Shown here in pieces: positions 15,929 through 22,865 of a DNA stretch of 64,000 nt. The notes under the pieces were generated by a model, which was given only the letters and a program-made list of their open reading frames with translations, was not told the origin of the DNA and did not search any database. Source of the DNA: Verrucomicrobiia bacterium DG1235 (GTDB lineage: Bacteria > Verrucomicrobiota > Verrucomicrobiia > Opitutales > Opitutaceae); NCBI GenBank assembly GCA_000155695.1, contig DS990592.1, positions 4,855,792 through 4,919,791 of the forward strand, in the 5' to 3' direction. Every line of letters starts with the position of its first letter. Position 1 is the first letter of the stretch. Made by a program: the position numbers and the translations under genes.

Positions 15929-16435
15929 TTAGTATGCTTTGAGTATCCCCTTCGGTTTTACGTATCCATAAGTTTGGGACTTGGTTCTCATGTCTATAAG
16001 CGATTGACCCGAAGGGTTCATGAAAACCGTCAATCCGTTCGCCATCATAAACAAGGGAATCAGCATATGCGTAGGAATTAGCCAGAAGATCGACGTCCCC
16101 ATTTCTCTTAAGTCAAATGGCGGCAAAAAGTAGAGGAAACTCATCGCTGTGAAATATGCCAGATAGACTGAATTGCGTATCCATCTTTTCTTTGCACTGA
16201 TTGGGTTCTTTTCTAGATCGAGCGTCTGAAGCCCAAGAAGCCGCTTGCCCGGGGATTCCGGTATCATGGTAAACGTGAGAATAAAAGCCAGACCGATCAA
16301 CATCGGTAGCCTTTGCTTTAACTCGTCGTCGATTTCCAAGTATTTGGGGATCGATACCAGAAGCGATCCAATCAGAAAATTGATCGTGAAAGCGGCAATT
16401 CGCTTTGGATAGGATGTCGGGGTTAGTTGGCTCAC
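15929..16435 (-). CDS. K21: RDD-family-like membrane protein
   Basis: A 168-residue membrane protein starting with GTG at 16435. It has the order of RDD proteins: an Arg just before helix 1 (KRIAAFTINFLIGSLLVSI), a central PGKRLLGLQ motif, and further helices (AYFTAMSFLYFLPPF, FWLIPTHMLIPLFMMA). RDD proteins are thought to be ion or small-solute transporters, with the Arg and two Asp residues important; the strict Asp pair is not obvious here. Other RDD proteins have been seen as cassette cargo. Family call moderate. Confidence 0.65.
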   Translation of the reverse strand: MSQLTPTSYPKRIAAFTINFLIGSLLVSIPKYLEIDDELKQRLPMLIGLAFILTFTMIPESPGKRLLGLQTLDLEKNPISAKKRWIRNSVYLAYFTAMSFLYFLPPFDLREMGTSIFWLIPTHMLIPLFMMANGLTVFMNPSGQSLIDMRTKSQTYGYVKPKGILKAY

Positions 16436-16443
16436 TTATTTTT

Positions 16444-16517
16444 TCCGAACGCGAAGTCCATACGACGTAGGCTATCGCGGAGCGATGGCCGAAGTTGTAT
16501 GGGACGACTGGTTAGAA
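16444..16517 (-). repeat. attC20 (74 bp)
   Basis: Right core gttagaa matches the K20 start. Arms tccatacg/gtatggga with a ctatcg-cggag-cgatgg hairpin. Confidence 0.9.
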
Positions 16518-16920
16518 CTTTCGTATTTCATCAGAGTAGGGGTTCCTTTTCGAATCTCGCTGGACTGCGCGGCTCGAAAGTGCATTCGGCTCGAAACTGT
16601 CCTGCAGGAAGCTTGAAGTCTCGAGGTCAAGGGTCTGCTAGCTTCGCCGAGGATGCTCGTGGCTGCGACTCGAAAATCGCAATCGCCGATCAAAAATCGA
16701 GGTCGGATTCCCTTGTGGCTTCCACGTCTCAGGCTTCCTAGTCCCAGAACGCCTCGACGCCGATTCGCGTTCGCCGAAAGTGTCGAAAGCGGATTCATAG
16801 TTTCGTCTCGTTCCTTGTCGCCCCCTCGTAGCCTTTCTTTTCCAGTCGAATTTGTCGTGGTCGCACTGGCTGAGGATAATGCCTCCTTCGTGACTAGAAT
16901 CGTATCCATAAATCAAAACT
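16518..16920 (-). other. K20: long cassette without a clear gene, linked to family A
   Basis: About 400 bp. Two overlapping frames (92 and 145 residues) are rich in Arg, Ser and Gly and look non-coding. The start-proximal part (GTCACGAAGGAGGCATTATC and CTCAGCCAGTGCGACCACGAC) resembles K6 at 23060-23100. The cassette lies next to K19 just as K6 lies next to K5, which suggests a duplicated two-cassette block. No promoter or terminator is clear. Confidence 0.5.
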
Positions 16921-17046
16921 TTCTAACGTCAAAGCCACACGATGTCGGCTTCGGTTGAGTTTCCATTTCGGTTGAGGTTGATATCCAGGGCTTCGTTGTG
17001 AAACTGGCGTGCACTTACCGACATTGTGTGGGCTGCCTGGTTAGCC
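16921..17046 (-). repeat. attC19 (126 bp)
   Basis: Right core gttagcc matches the K19 start. Almost identical to attC5 (23146-23271). Arms gccacacg/gtgtgggc. Confidence 0.92.
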
Positions 17047-17247
17047 AAATAATTCGTGTCTCCAAATGCGGAATACACTAGAATCGAATCATTAATCTGG
17101 CATAGGACTGGGTTGGTCATCTTAGGGCTAGGGTAACTTGGGTATCGGCTAAGCTTGGATTCTCTAGGTCAAGAAGTCTAGTTCACTGTTCGAGGATGTT
17201 GCCTCCTTCGGATCTAAAACTCTCTCAATATAATTTTCTTCATAAGT
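17047..17247 (-). other. K19: family-A cassette without a clear gene
   Basis: About 200 bp and almost identical to K5, with a handful of single-base differences. Minus strand: TATATTGAGAGAGTTTTAG near the start, CGAAGGAGGCAACATCCTCG, then the short frame MTNPVLCQINDSILVYSAFG, which continues into the attC for 63 residues in all. Confidence 0.6.
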
Positions 17248-17315
17248 GGCTAACGCTGAGTCCTCACGCGGAGGGGGCGGCAGCCCCCGGAGTTGTGAGC
17301 GACGACTTGATATGC
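17248..17315 (-). repeat. attC18 (68 bp), GAT-type core
   Basis: Right core gatatgc matches the K18 start (ATATGC). The left core ggctaac is donated by K19. Arms tcctcacg/gtgagcga; centre cggaggggg-cggca-gcccccgg. Confidence 0.9.
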
Positions 17316-17710
17316 TCATTTTTCATTCTTTTCCATGCTAATGTCCAGAGTAACGCTGACAGTAGGATAAAAGCTGGTGCGGTAGGGTTAAGTCCGAAAA
17401 CCCAAAGGAATGAACAAAGCCCCAACCAAATCAGTGAGACGAAAAATCCTCCAATACTCATGATTTTCATTAGGCTCATCACTTCTTTTTCTTTTCTTCC
17501 AATGATTACTATCGGGATTAAAGCGATGATGTAGAGGATGGCCTCTTCAGTAGTTGTCCCTTCGTAGCGTTCTTCAGTTTGTTTTGCTTCCGTGGATGCC
17601 CAGCCTTTGGCTAATGCGTCGAACTTCGGGCTCGTCGAAATATGAGTCACGATAAAGGCAATGGATATCACCAGCTGTGCAATCGGTAGTATCCATTTTC
17701 TTATCTGCAT
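17264..17710 (-). CDS. K18: membrane protein with start codon inside the recombination core
   Basis: A 148-residue membrane protein. Helices are visible at WILPIAQLVISIAFIVTHI, AILYIIALIPIVIIG, IMSIGGFFVSLIWLGLCSFL and APAFILLSALLWTLAW. The only sensible start is the ATG within the core (G^ATATGCAG), as no other ATG lies near. The ribosome-binding region must therefore come from the upstream neighbour's attC. The last 14 residues (SSLTTPGAAAPSA) are translated from the cassette's own attC. Function unknown. Confidence 0.65.
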   Translation of the reverse strand: MQIRKWILPIAQLVISIAFIVTHISTSPKFDALAKGWASTEAKQTEERYEGTTTEEAILYIIALIPIVIIGRKEKEVMSLMKIMSIGGFFVSLIWLGLCSFLWVFGLNPTAPAFILLSALLWTLAWKRMKNEHIKSSLTTPGAAAPSA

Positions 17711-17779
17711 ATCGTGAAAGCCATACGCGGAGGTCATCGCGGAGCGATGGCCGGAGTTGTATGGGCTGACTGGTTATCA
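17707..17779 (-). repeat. attC17 (73 bp)
   Basis: Right core gttatca matches the K17 start. Left core gcatatc is donated by K18. Arms gccatacg/gtatgggc; gtcatcg-cggag-cgatggc hairpin. Confidence 0.9.
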
Positions 17780-17786
17780 CAATATT

Positions 17787-18212
17787 TCATTCGTGTTCTT
17801 TTTGTTGGTTGAGAGGATTCTTGAGGCCTTCAGCTTGAAGCTGATTGTTCAACTCTACTGTTTCTTTATACTTCCTCATCATGTCTTTAATAGCTGATGA
17901 TTCGGTATCTATCGTTCCTTCTAATGCGGTGACTAGAGTCGCAAGGTCTTCGAAGTCATCGGCTGCTCTTGCGTGTGCTCTGACTACTTTCCAATCGTTC
18001 TCATCTTTAGGTTCGCCTAGAAGCTGAATCTGACGTTTCCATGATTGGTTCTTTTGAACTGCCGAGTTGTTTATTCCGGCTAGGAGATACTGGATTTCCT
18101 TCCCACGCTTTTTTATCTCGTTGATGGTTGCCCATTGGTAGACGGCGATGAAAGCGCTGATCAAACCAGCTATCAGACCAATTGTTTCAAGGTGTTCCAT
18201 GAGCGATTGCAT
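17787..18212 (-). CDS. K17: membrane-anchored helical protein
   Basis: A 141-residue protein with an N-terminal membrane helix (IGLIAGLISAFIAVYQWATI) and a long, mainly helical cytosolic part. The latter includes a basic stretch (NEIKKRGKEI) and an acidic coil-forming region (ADDFEDLATLVTALEGTID). The pattern resembles small membrane-tethered proteins with a coiled-coil tail. No catalytic motif is seen and I do not recognise the family. The start at 18212 is 16 bases into the cassette. Confidence 0.65.
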   Translation of the reverse strand: MQSLMEHLETIGLIAGLISAFIAVYQWATINEIKKRGKEIQYLLAGINNSAVQKNQSWKRQIQLLGEPKDENDWKVVRAHARAADDFEDLATLVTALEGTIDTESSAIKDMMRKYKETVELNNQLQAEGLKNPLNQQKEHE

Positions 18213-18223
18213 TTCTTATTTTC

Positions 18224-18284
18224 TGATAACGCTGAGTTCAGGTGACGCGGGCTTGCCCGCGTTGCCTGAAACGACTGGTTCTAC
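18224..18284 (-). repeat. attC16 (61 bp)
   Basis: Right core gttctac matches the K16 start. Arms ttcaggtg/gcctgaaa; centre gcgggc-tt-gcccgc. Confidence 0.9.
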
Positions 18285-18295
18285 CTTTCTTCATT

Positions 18296-18757
18296 TTAAC
18301 TTAGTGAGGCTGCAATGCTGCCTAGAATAGCAAAGACCAGCTCGATGATGAGCAATAGTATAGCTAGGCAGATGTCTAATGCCAGAAGCTTTCGGCCTGT
18401 ACTCGTTAATTCGCTTTGTGCGGATAGAACGAGTCCTTCGGGTGTGGCTAAATCACGTGAATCTTTTTCTCTTATTTTTAGTTCGTGCCCGATGATCCCT
18501 CGAATTGCGACGTATCCAGCAATCGGTAGAATGAACAACGGAAATGCCCATGAATCATCTGTGGCCAACAGAAACGAAACCCAGAGAAAAATGCCTCCCA
18601 AAACAATGAAGCCGATTCTTTCGAAAGCTCCTAGAGCGGGAAGGCTATTAATCTCCGCCATTGTCGGTTCTCGTCCGTTCTTCTTCGTCCAAGAATCGAT
18701 GGTTTTGGTCGCTCGTTTCGTGAGGCGCTTTATCGTTCTGTTTCGTAGACTAAACAC
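18296..18757 (-). CDS. K16: membrane protein with three helices
   Basis: A 153-residue protein read from a GTG at 18757. A basic cytosolic N terminus (RNRTIKRLTKRATKTID) precedes helices at IGFIVLGGIFLWVSFLLAT, FPLFILPIAGYVAIRG and LALDICLAILLLIIELVFAI. The central loop (HELKIREKDSRDLATPEG) is charged. Not assigned to a family. The GTG start is supported by the lack of an upstream ATG before the recombination point. Confidence 0.62.
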   Translation of the reverse strand: MFSLRNRTIKRLTKRATKTIDSWTKKNGREPTMAEINSLPALGAFERIGFIVLGGIFLWVSFLLATDDSWAFPLFILPIAGYVAIRGIIGHELKIREKDSRDLATPEGLVLSAQSELTSTGRKLLALDICLAILLLIIELVFAILGSIAASLS

Positions 18758-18768
18758 TAATTTATTTT

Positions 18769-18829
18769 GTAGAACGCCGAGTACAGGCGGCGAGCGCTTG
18801 CGCTCGTTGCCTGCTACGATTTGTTCGAC
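18769..18829 (-). repeat. attC15 (61 bp)
   Basis: Right core gttcgac matches the K15 start. Centre gcgagcgcttgcgctcg; arms gtacaggc/gcctgcta. Confidence 0.9.
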
Positions 18830-19405
18830 CTAGTTTTGTAGTTCTATTTCAATGTCAGTGATGGTAAGTTTAGTGCCTACATCTGTAGACTTCTCAAGAA
18901 TGTAAGACTTAAGATCTTGGATCGGAAAAATCGATGCTATCGTCTCTTTCTTTGATTCGTAGAACTCTTCAATTCTCTGAATAGTTCTTTCTTTCAAGAC
19001 TGGGAAGTCGGCTCCCCCCACGTAACGATGAAGGTTAACTTTGTGTGAGACTGTGATCGTCAAAATCCATGATCTTTTTCCTGAAGAAGATAACTCCATT
19101 TCAAAGCTATCGTGGATACTCGACTTTGCTCTTTCGATAGCCAGTGAAAGACTGTCATCGGTGTTCATCGTCGCTAGATCGATTGCGCACGCTCGATCCC
19201 ACTCTAGCTCTATCCCGTCTCTTTTTGCATCGATAAGCTGGTCAACTACTCCGAATGGGTCTCCGCCACAAAGGTGGTGAGCCTCTAGCTGGGATAGACT
19301 CACACCCATTTCGTGACTTTCGGATTTTTTGAAAAGACGTATGAGCTTCGAAGCTGGACAACCTCGAATACTCATCGCGAATCGTTCCTTTAGGAATAGG
19401 CTCAT
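18830..19405 (-). CDS. K15: soluble flotillin-like protein related to FloA
   Basis: A 191-residue protein. The stretch MGVSLSQLEAHHLCGGDPFG, then VVDQLIDAKRDGIELEWDRACAIDLA, is closely like FloA (YqfA/UPF0365), where the matching text is DLEAHYLAGGNVDRVVNALI and then RANIELTFERAAAIDLA. Later VGGADFPVLKERTIQRI parallels VGGAGEETIIARVGEGI. FloA organises membrane microdomains in Firmicutes and other bacteria. The N-terminal membrane hairpin of FloA is missing here, so this is a soluble version of the SPFH-like domain. A role in membrane organisation or as a modifier of host FloA is an inference. Confidence 0.7.
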   Translation of the reverse strand: MSLFLKERFAMSIRGCPASKLIRLFKKSESHEMGVSLSQLEAHHLCGGDPFGVVDQLIDAKRDGIELEWDRACAIDLATMNTDDSLSLAIERAKSSIHDSFEMELSSSGKRSWILTITVSHKVNLHRYVGGADFPVLKERTIQRIEEFYESKKETIASIFPIQDLKSYILEKSTDVGTKLTITDIEIELQN

Positions 19406-19416
19406 TTATTTTCTTC

Positions 19417-19476
19417 GTCGAACGCAGAGGTCTCACGCGAGCGCTTGCGCGAGTTGTGAGCACCGACTTGATGGGG
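19417..19476 (-). repeat. attC14 (60 bp), GAT-type core
   Basis: Right core gatgggg matches the K14 start. Arms gtctcacg/gtgagcac. Confidence 0.88.
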
Positions 19477-19762
19477 TTAAATAATTCAGGGTTAGAGTTG
19501 GGTTGGACATGGAAGTTTCGGATCCTCTTATTTTTGAACTAGAGTAGGGTGTCTTTGTTCTGAATCGATCTTAATTGGACTGCAGGATCATCTGTCTTTA
19601 AAGGAATTTGGATTTGGTCGGCCTTGTCGAAAGTCGATCTTAACTCCGCTGCAGGATCTTCCTTTTTCTTCAGTCGTGATCGATAGTAGCTCGAATTTTC
19701 AAAATTTTTTCCCTTCGGGAAGGCTTCGCCAGAAATAACTCCGTCATTTCTATAATAGTTCT
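19477..19762 (-). other. K14: family-B cassette, possible small gene
   Basis: A 285-bp cassette. One frame opens at the core ATG (MGRTIIEMTELFLAKPSRR) and stops after 32 codons. Another, running to 19539, is open for 84 codons but begins inside the neighbour's attC; it includes FPKGKNFENSSYYRS and two DPA-x(2)-LRS units. K32 shares both sequences, with the frame broken elsewhere. Hairpins CCCTTCGGG and AGGCTTCGCC are conserved. A decaying gene or a structured RNA are both possible. Confidence 0.45.
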
Positions 19763-19887
19763 CCCCATCGCCGAGGCCATACGTGTAGGCCACGCTAATG
19801 GTTAAGTTTCAGTAGTCGTTGATTTGTGAGGGTTCGTTGTGAAAGAGGCGAGCGTTTGCCGGAATTGTATGCGCCGACTTGTTCTAA
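19763..19887 (-). repeat. attC13 (125 bp)
   Basis: Right core gttctaa matches the K13 start. Left core ccccatc is donated by K14. Arms gccatacg/gtatgcgc. Confidence 0.9.
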
Positions 19888-19897
19888 GTTGTTCATT

Positions 19898-20251
19898 CTA
19901 GTCTGTAATCACGATCGCCTTACACTTCGGGCAAATCTTCTTGGTAAGAATGAGGCTCTTGTTGGTAATGTCGAAAACCGTTCCACATTCAGAACACGAT
20001 AATCCATTCTTTCGATAGGTAGGTTTCCATTCTTTGAATTTCTTAAAAATCCAGATTAGTGGAACACTCACTGAAACTGCCATAACCGCTGCACCCGTAA
20101 ATCCTTCGATGTATCCGTTTTTTAGTAGGAATAGGGCTAGTCCCGAAAAGGCGAAAATTACGACAACGTAGATGATGGCTGCTTTCCTGAATTCAGGCCT
20201 CAGTTCTCGAAGAGCGTCTTCGAAGCGCGTGTTGAATTCTTCTTTAGTCAT
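19898..20251 (-). CDS. K13: membrane protein with C-terminal zinc ribbon
   Basis: A 117-residue protein. After a charged helical N terminus come two membrane helices (AAIIYVVVIFAFSGLALFLL and FTGAAVMAVSVSVPLIWIF), then a cytosolic zinc ribbon with two Cys pairs (CSECGTVF and CPKCKAIV). The ribbon should bind one zinc ion and may mediate protein or nucleic acid contact. Start at 20251, 9 bases inside the cassette. Family not recognised. Confidence 0.7.
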   Translation of the reverse strand: MTKEEFNTRFEDALRELRPEFRKAAIIYVVVIFAFSGLALFLLKNGYIEGFTGAAVMAVSVSVPLIWIFKKFKEWKPTYRKNGLSCSECGTVFDITNKSLILTKKICPKCKAIVITD

Positions 20252-20255
20252 CTTT

Positions 20256-20381
20256 TTAGAACGTCAAAGCCACACGATGTCGGCTTCGGTTGAGGCTCCA
20301 AGTCTGTTGAGGTTGATTTCCATGGGATCGTTACGAAAGAGGCGGGCGTTTGCCGACATTGTGTGAGCTGCCTGGTTCTCC
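20256..20381 (-). repeat. attC12 (126 bp)
   Basis: Right core gttctcc matches the K12 start. Arms gccacacg/gtgtgagc. Confidence 0.9.
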
Positions 20382-20723
20382 TATTTTGATTCTTTTTTCT
20401 TCACTGGTTTGGATCAGCTCTAAGGCTACTTCCAAATTTCCTTCGATTTCATGGATAAACGTATCCAAATCTTCAGGAGAGAATGTTTGATTCATATCTT
20501 CTATCGATAACTCGCCCTCGGATTCGTCGATACCTTTACGAAGACTCCTCAATTGTAGTTGGATTTTTTCTATTTCTTCTTTTTCAGGCAGACCGCTGTA
20601 CATCGTGAGAAACGATGCTATCTGGACCGGAGAGAAGTCATAGGCCTCGACGCCGCAGCACTCAGCAACGCAAATCGTTTGGCAACGACTGACGAGGTTC
20701 ATGAGTGGTGGTTCGAGTTTCAT
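20331..20723 (-). CDS. K12: DUF6331 family protein
   Basis: A 130-residue protein. The N terminus (PPLMNLVSRCQTICVAECCG, then VEAYDFSP) is the Cys-rich signature of DUF6331, followed by a helical region with DMNQTFSPEDLDTFI. Two or three of the Cys residues could bind a metal, but this is not known for the family. The last 17 residues (GEPGSSHNVGKRPPLS) are translated from the cassette's attC. Role unknown; relatives are scattered across unrelated bacteria. Confidence 0.75.
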   Translation of the reverse strand: MKLEPPLMNLVSRCQTICVAECCGVEAYDFSPVQIASFLTMYSGLPEKEEIEKIQLQLRSLRKGIDESEGELSIEDMNQTFSPEDLDTFIHEIEGNLEVALELIQTSEEKRIKIGEPGSSHNVGKRPPLS

Positions 20724-20730
20724 CTTTTTT

Positions 20731-20797
20731 GGAGAACGCTAAGTCCTCACGCGGAGGGGGCGGAGCCCCCGGAGTTGTGAGCGACGACTTGATATGC
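20731..20797 (-). repeat. attC11 (67 bp), GAT-type core
   Basis: Right core gatatgc matches the K11 start. Arms tcctcacg/gtgagcga; centre ggaggggg-cgga-gcccccgg. Confidence 0.9.
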
Positions 20798-21220
20798 TTT
20801 TTTATGTTTCCTAATTGTGGATACCAGTTCGATGACAAATAGCAGAGAAGCCAAAAGGCCACTCGTGACTGTGAATAATCGTACTGGAATCCCTGATTCC
20901 CAATCGCCGGATTTGGTGAGAACACCGCCCATCATCGAGGCAACCATCAGAACGTAGAAAACAGTAGTAATCCAATTCTTTGGTTTCTTTTTATTCTCTT
21001 CTCTCTCTTTGTGTTCTTTCCTTATCCTGTCCCAAGCTTCTCGGGAGGTCTCTTTCGGTTTGGACTTTGTGTAGACCCATTTGAAGAGGTCGTAGATTCC
21101 GATTAAAACGAAACCGAGGAACATGGCTGGAAAATCGGTTTCAAGCCAAATTGGGATTCCGATAGCGAATGACGCGAGAGCTGCGAGCTTCCGGATCTCT
21201 TCTTTCATTTCATTCTGCAT
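20747..21220 (-). CDS. K11: four-helix membrane protein, start in recombination core
   Basis: A 157-residue membrane protein with helices at ALASFAIGIPIWLE, AMFLGFVLIGIYDLFKWV, ITTVFYVLMVASMMGGVL and LFTVTSGLLASLLFVIELV. A very charged cytosolic loop lies between helices 2 and 3 (KEHKEREENKKKPKN). The first ATG is the core ATG (G^ATATGCAG), with a second possible start four codons on. The C terminus runs into the attC and ends with SGGSAPSA, much like K18. Function unknown. Confidence 0.65.
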   Translation of the reverse strand: MQNEMKEEIRKLAALASFAIGIPIWLETDFPAMFLGFVLIGIYDLFKWVYTKSKPKETSREAWDRIRKEHKEREENKKKPKNWITTVFYVLMVASMMGGVLTKSGDWESGIPVRLFTVTSGLLASLLFVIELVSTIRKHKKAYQVVAHNSGGSAPSA

Positions 21221-21343
21221 ATCGCCAAGTTCAGGCGACAAGGCCTGTGTGAGGATTCAAAGTGTTGAGTTGGTTGGTTTGCATGGGGTCGTAGTGAAAG
21301 TTGGCGTGCGATGGCCGAAGTTGCCTGAAACGCCTTGTTCGAC
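21217..21343 (-). repeat. attC10 (127 bp)
   Basis: Right core gttcgac matches the K10 start. Left core gcatatc is donated by K11. Arms ttcaggcg/gcctgaaa. Confidence 0.9.
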
Positions 21344-21411
21344 CTATTTGTTTTGTATTCACCAGTTGGATTTTTTGGGTAGTTGCTATCTTTCTTAGAA
21401 TGCTTCAAGGA

Positions 21412-21612
21412 TCATCTTTCTTTCAATGCAGGATCATTCTTTTCTTCTTTTTTGGATGCCAAATACATGACTGACACGACTGAAGCAAAAGCTGCTGATG
21501 CTCCTATGGCATAGTGATCAAAATTTCGTCCCAATACTTTCGTGATTACAGCGGCTAGAATGCCTGAGCAGACTCCTATGAGTATGATGATTCCTAAGTG
21601 TTTTGCTTTCAT
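21412..21612 (-). CDS. K10: small two-helix membrane protein
   Basis: A 66-residue protein with helices LGIIILIGVCSGILAAVI and IGASAAFASVVSVMYLA, then a charged tail (SKKEEKNDPALKER). The start at 21612 is 18 bases inside the cassette. The 68 bp between stop and attC, plus part of the gene's end, closely resemble the 3' region of K4 although the proteins differ, suggesting recombination of cassette tails. Confidence 0.6.
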   Translation of the reverse strand: MKAKHLGIIILIGVCSGILAAVITKVLGRNFDHYAIGASAAFASVVSVMYLASKKEEKNDPALKER

Positions 21613-21623
21613 GTTTTTATTTC

Positions 21624-21683
21624 GTCGAACGCAGAGGTCTCACGCGGGCGCTTGCGCTCGTTGTGAGCACCGACTTGATATGC
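21624..21683 (-). repeat. attC9 (60 bp), GAT-type core
   Basis: Right core gatatgc matches the K9 start. Arms gtctcacg/gtgagcac. Confidence 0.9.
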
Positions 21684-21941
21684 CAATTTTTTGTTTCATC
21701 ACAGCAGGCTCAGTTTCGATTGGTTGATCCTTCATTTTGAATGCTTCGTTGGTTTTCCTTTTTTGGTTCTGTTGATCGTCGCCACTTTTTTCACTCGATG
21801 GTTCGAAACCGTTTGGTCGTTTGAATTGCTTTTTCTTTTGGTTTAGTCGATTCCCGTTCGAATGAAATCGAGTAGGGTGCTTTTTCTTGAGGTTGGTTCT
21901 TCGGTTCTTGTATCCACGATTCGCTTATCAATTATTTTTCT
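21684..21941 (-). other. K9: cassette without a gene
   Basis: About 260 bp. The core ATG opens a frame that stops after four more codons, and no other frame of use exists on either strand. The plus strand is T-rich with repeated ttcttttggtt / ttttggttc tracts and gaatcgagtagggt. It is not clearly a member of family A or B. It may be a decayed gene or carry a regulatory element. Confidence 0.5.
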
Positions 21942-22002
21942 GCATATCGTCTAGTCCACACGACGAGCGCTTGCGCTCGTTGTGTGAGACGCCTTGATGG
22001 GC
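21942..22002 (-). repeat. attC8 (61 bp), GAT-type core
   Basis: Right core gatgggc matches the K8 start. The left core gcatatc comes from K9, so both cores are GAT-type. Centre gacgagcgcttgcgctcg. Confidence 0.9.
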
Positions 22003-22275
22003 GTTTTTCTTTTTGAAAGGTGTTGGTGTCCTTGTCGAATCACGATCTCTTCAATTTTTAGTTTTTGGTTCGATCTTCAATTCGTTTTTCTTTTGGGTCG
22101 GATAGGGGAGATGCTTGGATCTCGAAGTTCTAGCAGTGGGGATTTCTTTTCTGTAGTTGGATTTCTGTTACCCGATTCGTTCAGGTTTTGGATAGTAGCT
22201 GAAATTTCAAAATTTTTCCCTTCGGGGAGGCTTCGCCTGAAATAACTTCGTCATTTCAATAGTTCTTTTTGATTC
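22003..22275 (-). other. K8: family-B cassette without a clear gene
   Basis: About 270 bp. The start-proximal 90 bp matches K32 and K14 (TTGAAATGACGAAGTTATTT, then GGCGAAGCCTCCCCGAAGGG). From the core ATG a frame reads MGESKRTIEMTKLFQAKPPR and stops at about codon 25. The rest has no frame and no clear likeness to other cassettes. Confidence 0.5.
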
Positions 22276-22372
22276 GCCCATCGCGGAGGTGATACGATGA
22301 GCGACACTCAAATAAAGCATCCACGTTCAATTGGCGGCACTGTCGCGAATTGTATCCACCGTTTTGTTCGCT
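22276..22372 (-). repeat. attC7 (97 bp)
   Basis: Right core gttcgct matches the K7 start. Left core gcccatc is donated by K8. Arms gtgatacg/gtatccac. Confidence 0.85.
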
Positions 22373-22530
22373 TTTTTTTAGTTCTGTTTTCAGGGGAGTT
22401 TAAATTGGTGGATTCTACAAAGAGAACCAATGAGTGGCTAAAAGATGACTGGAGGGTATTTGATGTATATTCAGAAGATTCCCATTATGCTGGCCACCCA
22501 TCAGCGATTCGATTCGCAATGAACAAGAGG

Positions 22531-22719
22531 TCATGGATTGCTAGACTCATGCCCCAGCACATATATCAATTCTTCCTCGAAGGAGCCATCTGGTCTGGGC
22601 TTGGGGCGAATTATACGAGTGGATATGAATTTCCATCCGTCTTCTTGAATTTTTTTGGTTATTTCCCAATCAGCGTAGATGGAGGATTCGAATTCTTTTA
22701 TCGTAAGATAATTTTTCAT
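22531..22719 (-). CDS. K7: small hypothetical protein
   Basis: A 62-residue soluble protein starting MKNYLTIKEFESSIYADWEI. It has an evenly mixed charge pattern and a proline-rich RIIRPKPRPDGSFEEELIYV segment, which looks like a real protein. The opposite strand has a 144-residue frame (22297-22731) that begins inside an attC, so the minus-strand gene is preferred in keeping with the array. About 155 bp between its stop and the attC are unexplained, so a frameshift or second small gene is possible. Confidence 0.45.
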   Translation of the reverse strand: MKNYLTIKEFESSIYADWEITKKIQEDGWKFISTRIIRPKPRPDGSFEEELIYVLGHESSNP

Positions 22720-22740
22720 AATGTCATTTAATATATTTTT

Positions 22741-22865
22741 AGCGAACGCCGAGGTGATACGCGAGCTCAAGCTAGGGCTCGAACGTTGGGTTGAGGTTGA
22801 GTGTGTCTAGTGTGTTTGAATTTCGGCGAGCGCTTACCCGAGTTGTATCGACCGACTTGTTCTAC
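22741..22865 (-). repeat. attC6 (125 bp)
   Basis: Right core gttctac matches the K6 start. Left core agcgaac comes from K7. Arms ggtgatacg/gtatcgacc. Confidence 0.9.

Noticed and set aside
16472..16909. A 145-residue frame in K20
   Set aside because: Composition is Arg/Ser/Gly-rich, it overlaps another frame of similar quality, and it reads through the attC. No family likeness is seen.
22297..22731. Plus-strand frame of 144 residues in K7
   Set aside because: Its start lies inside an attC and the orientation is against the array. Kept only as an open question in the findings.
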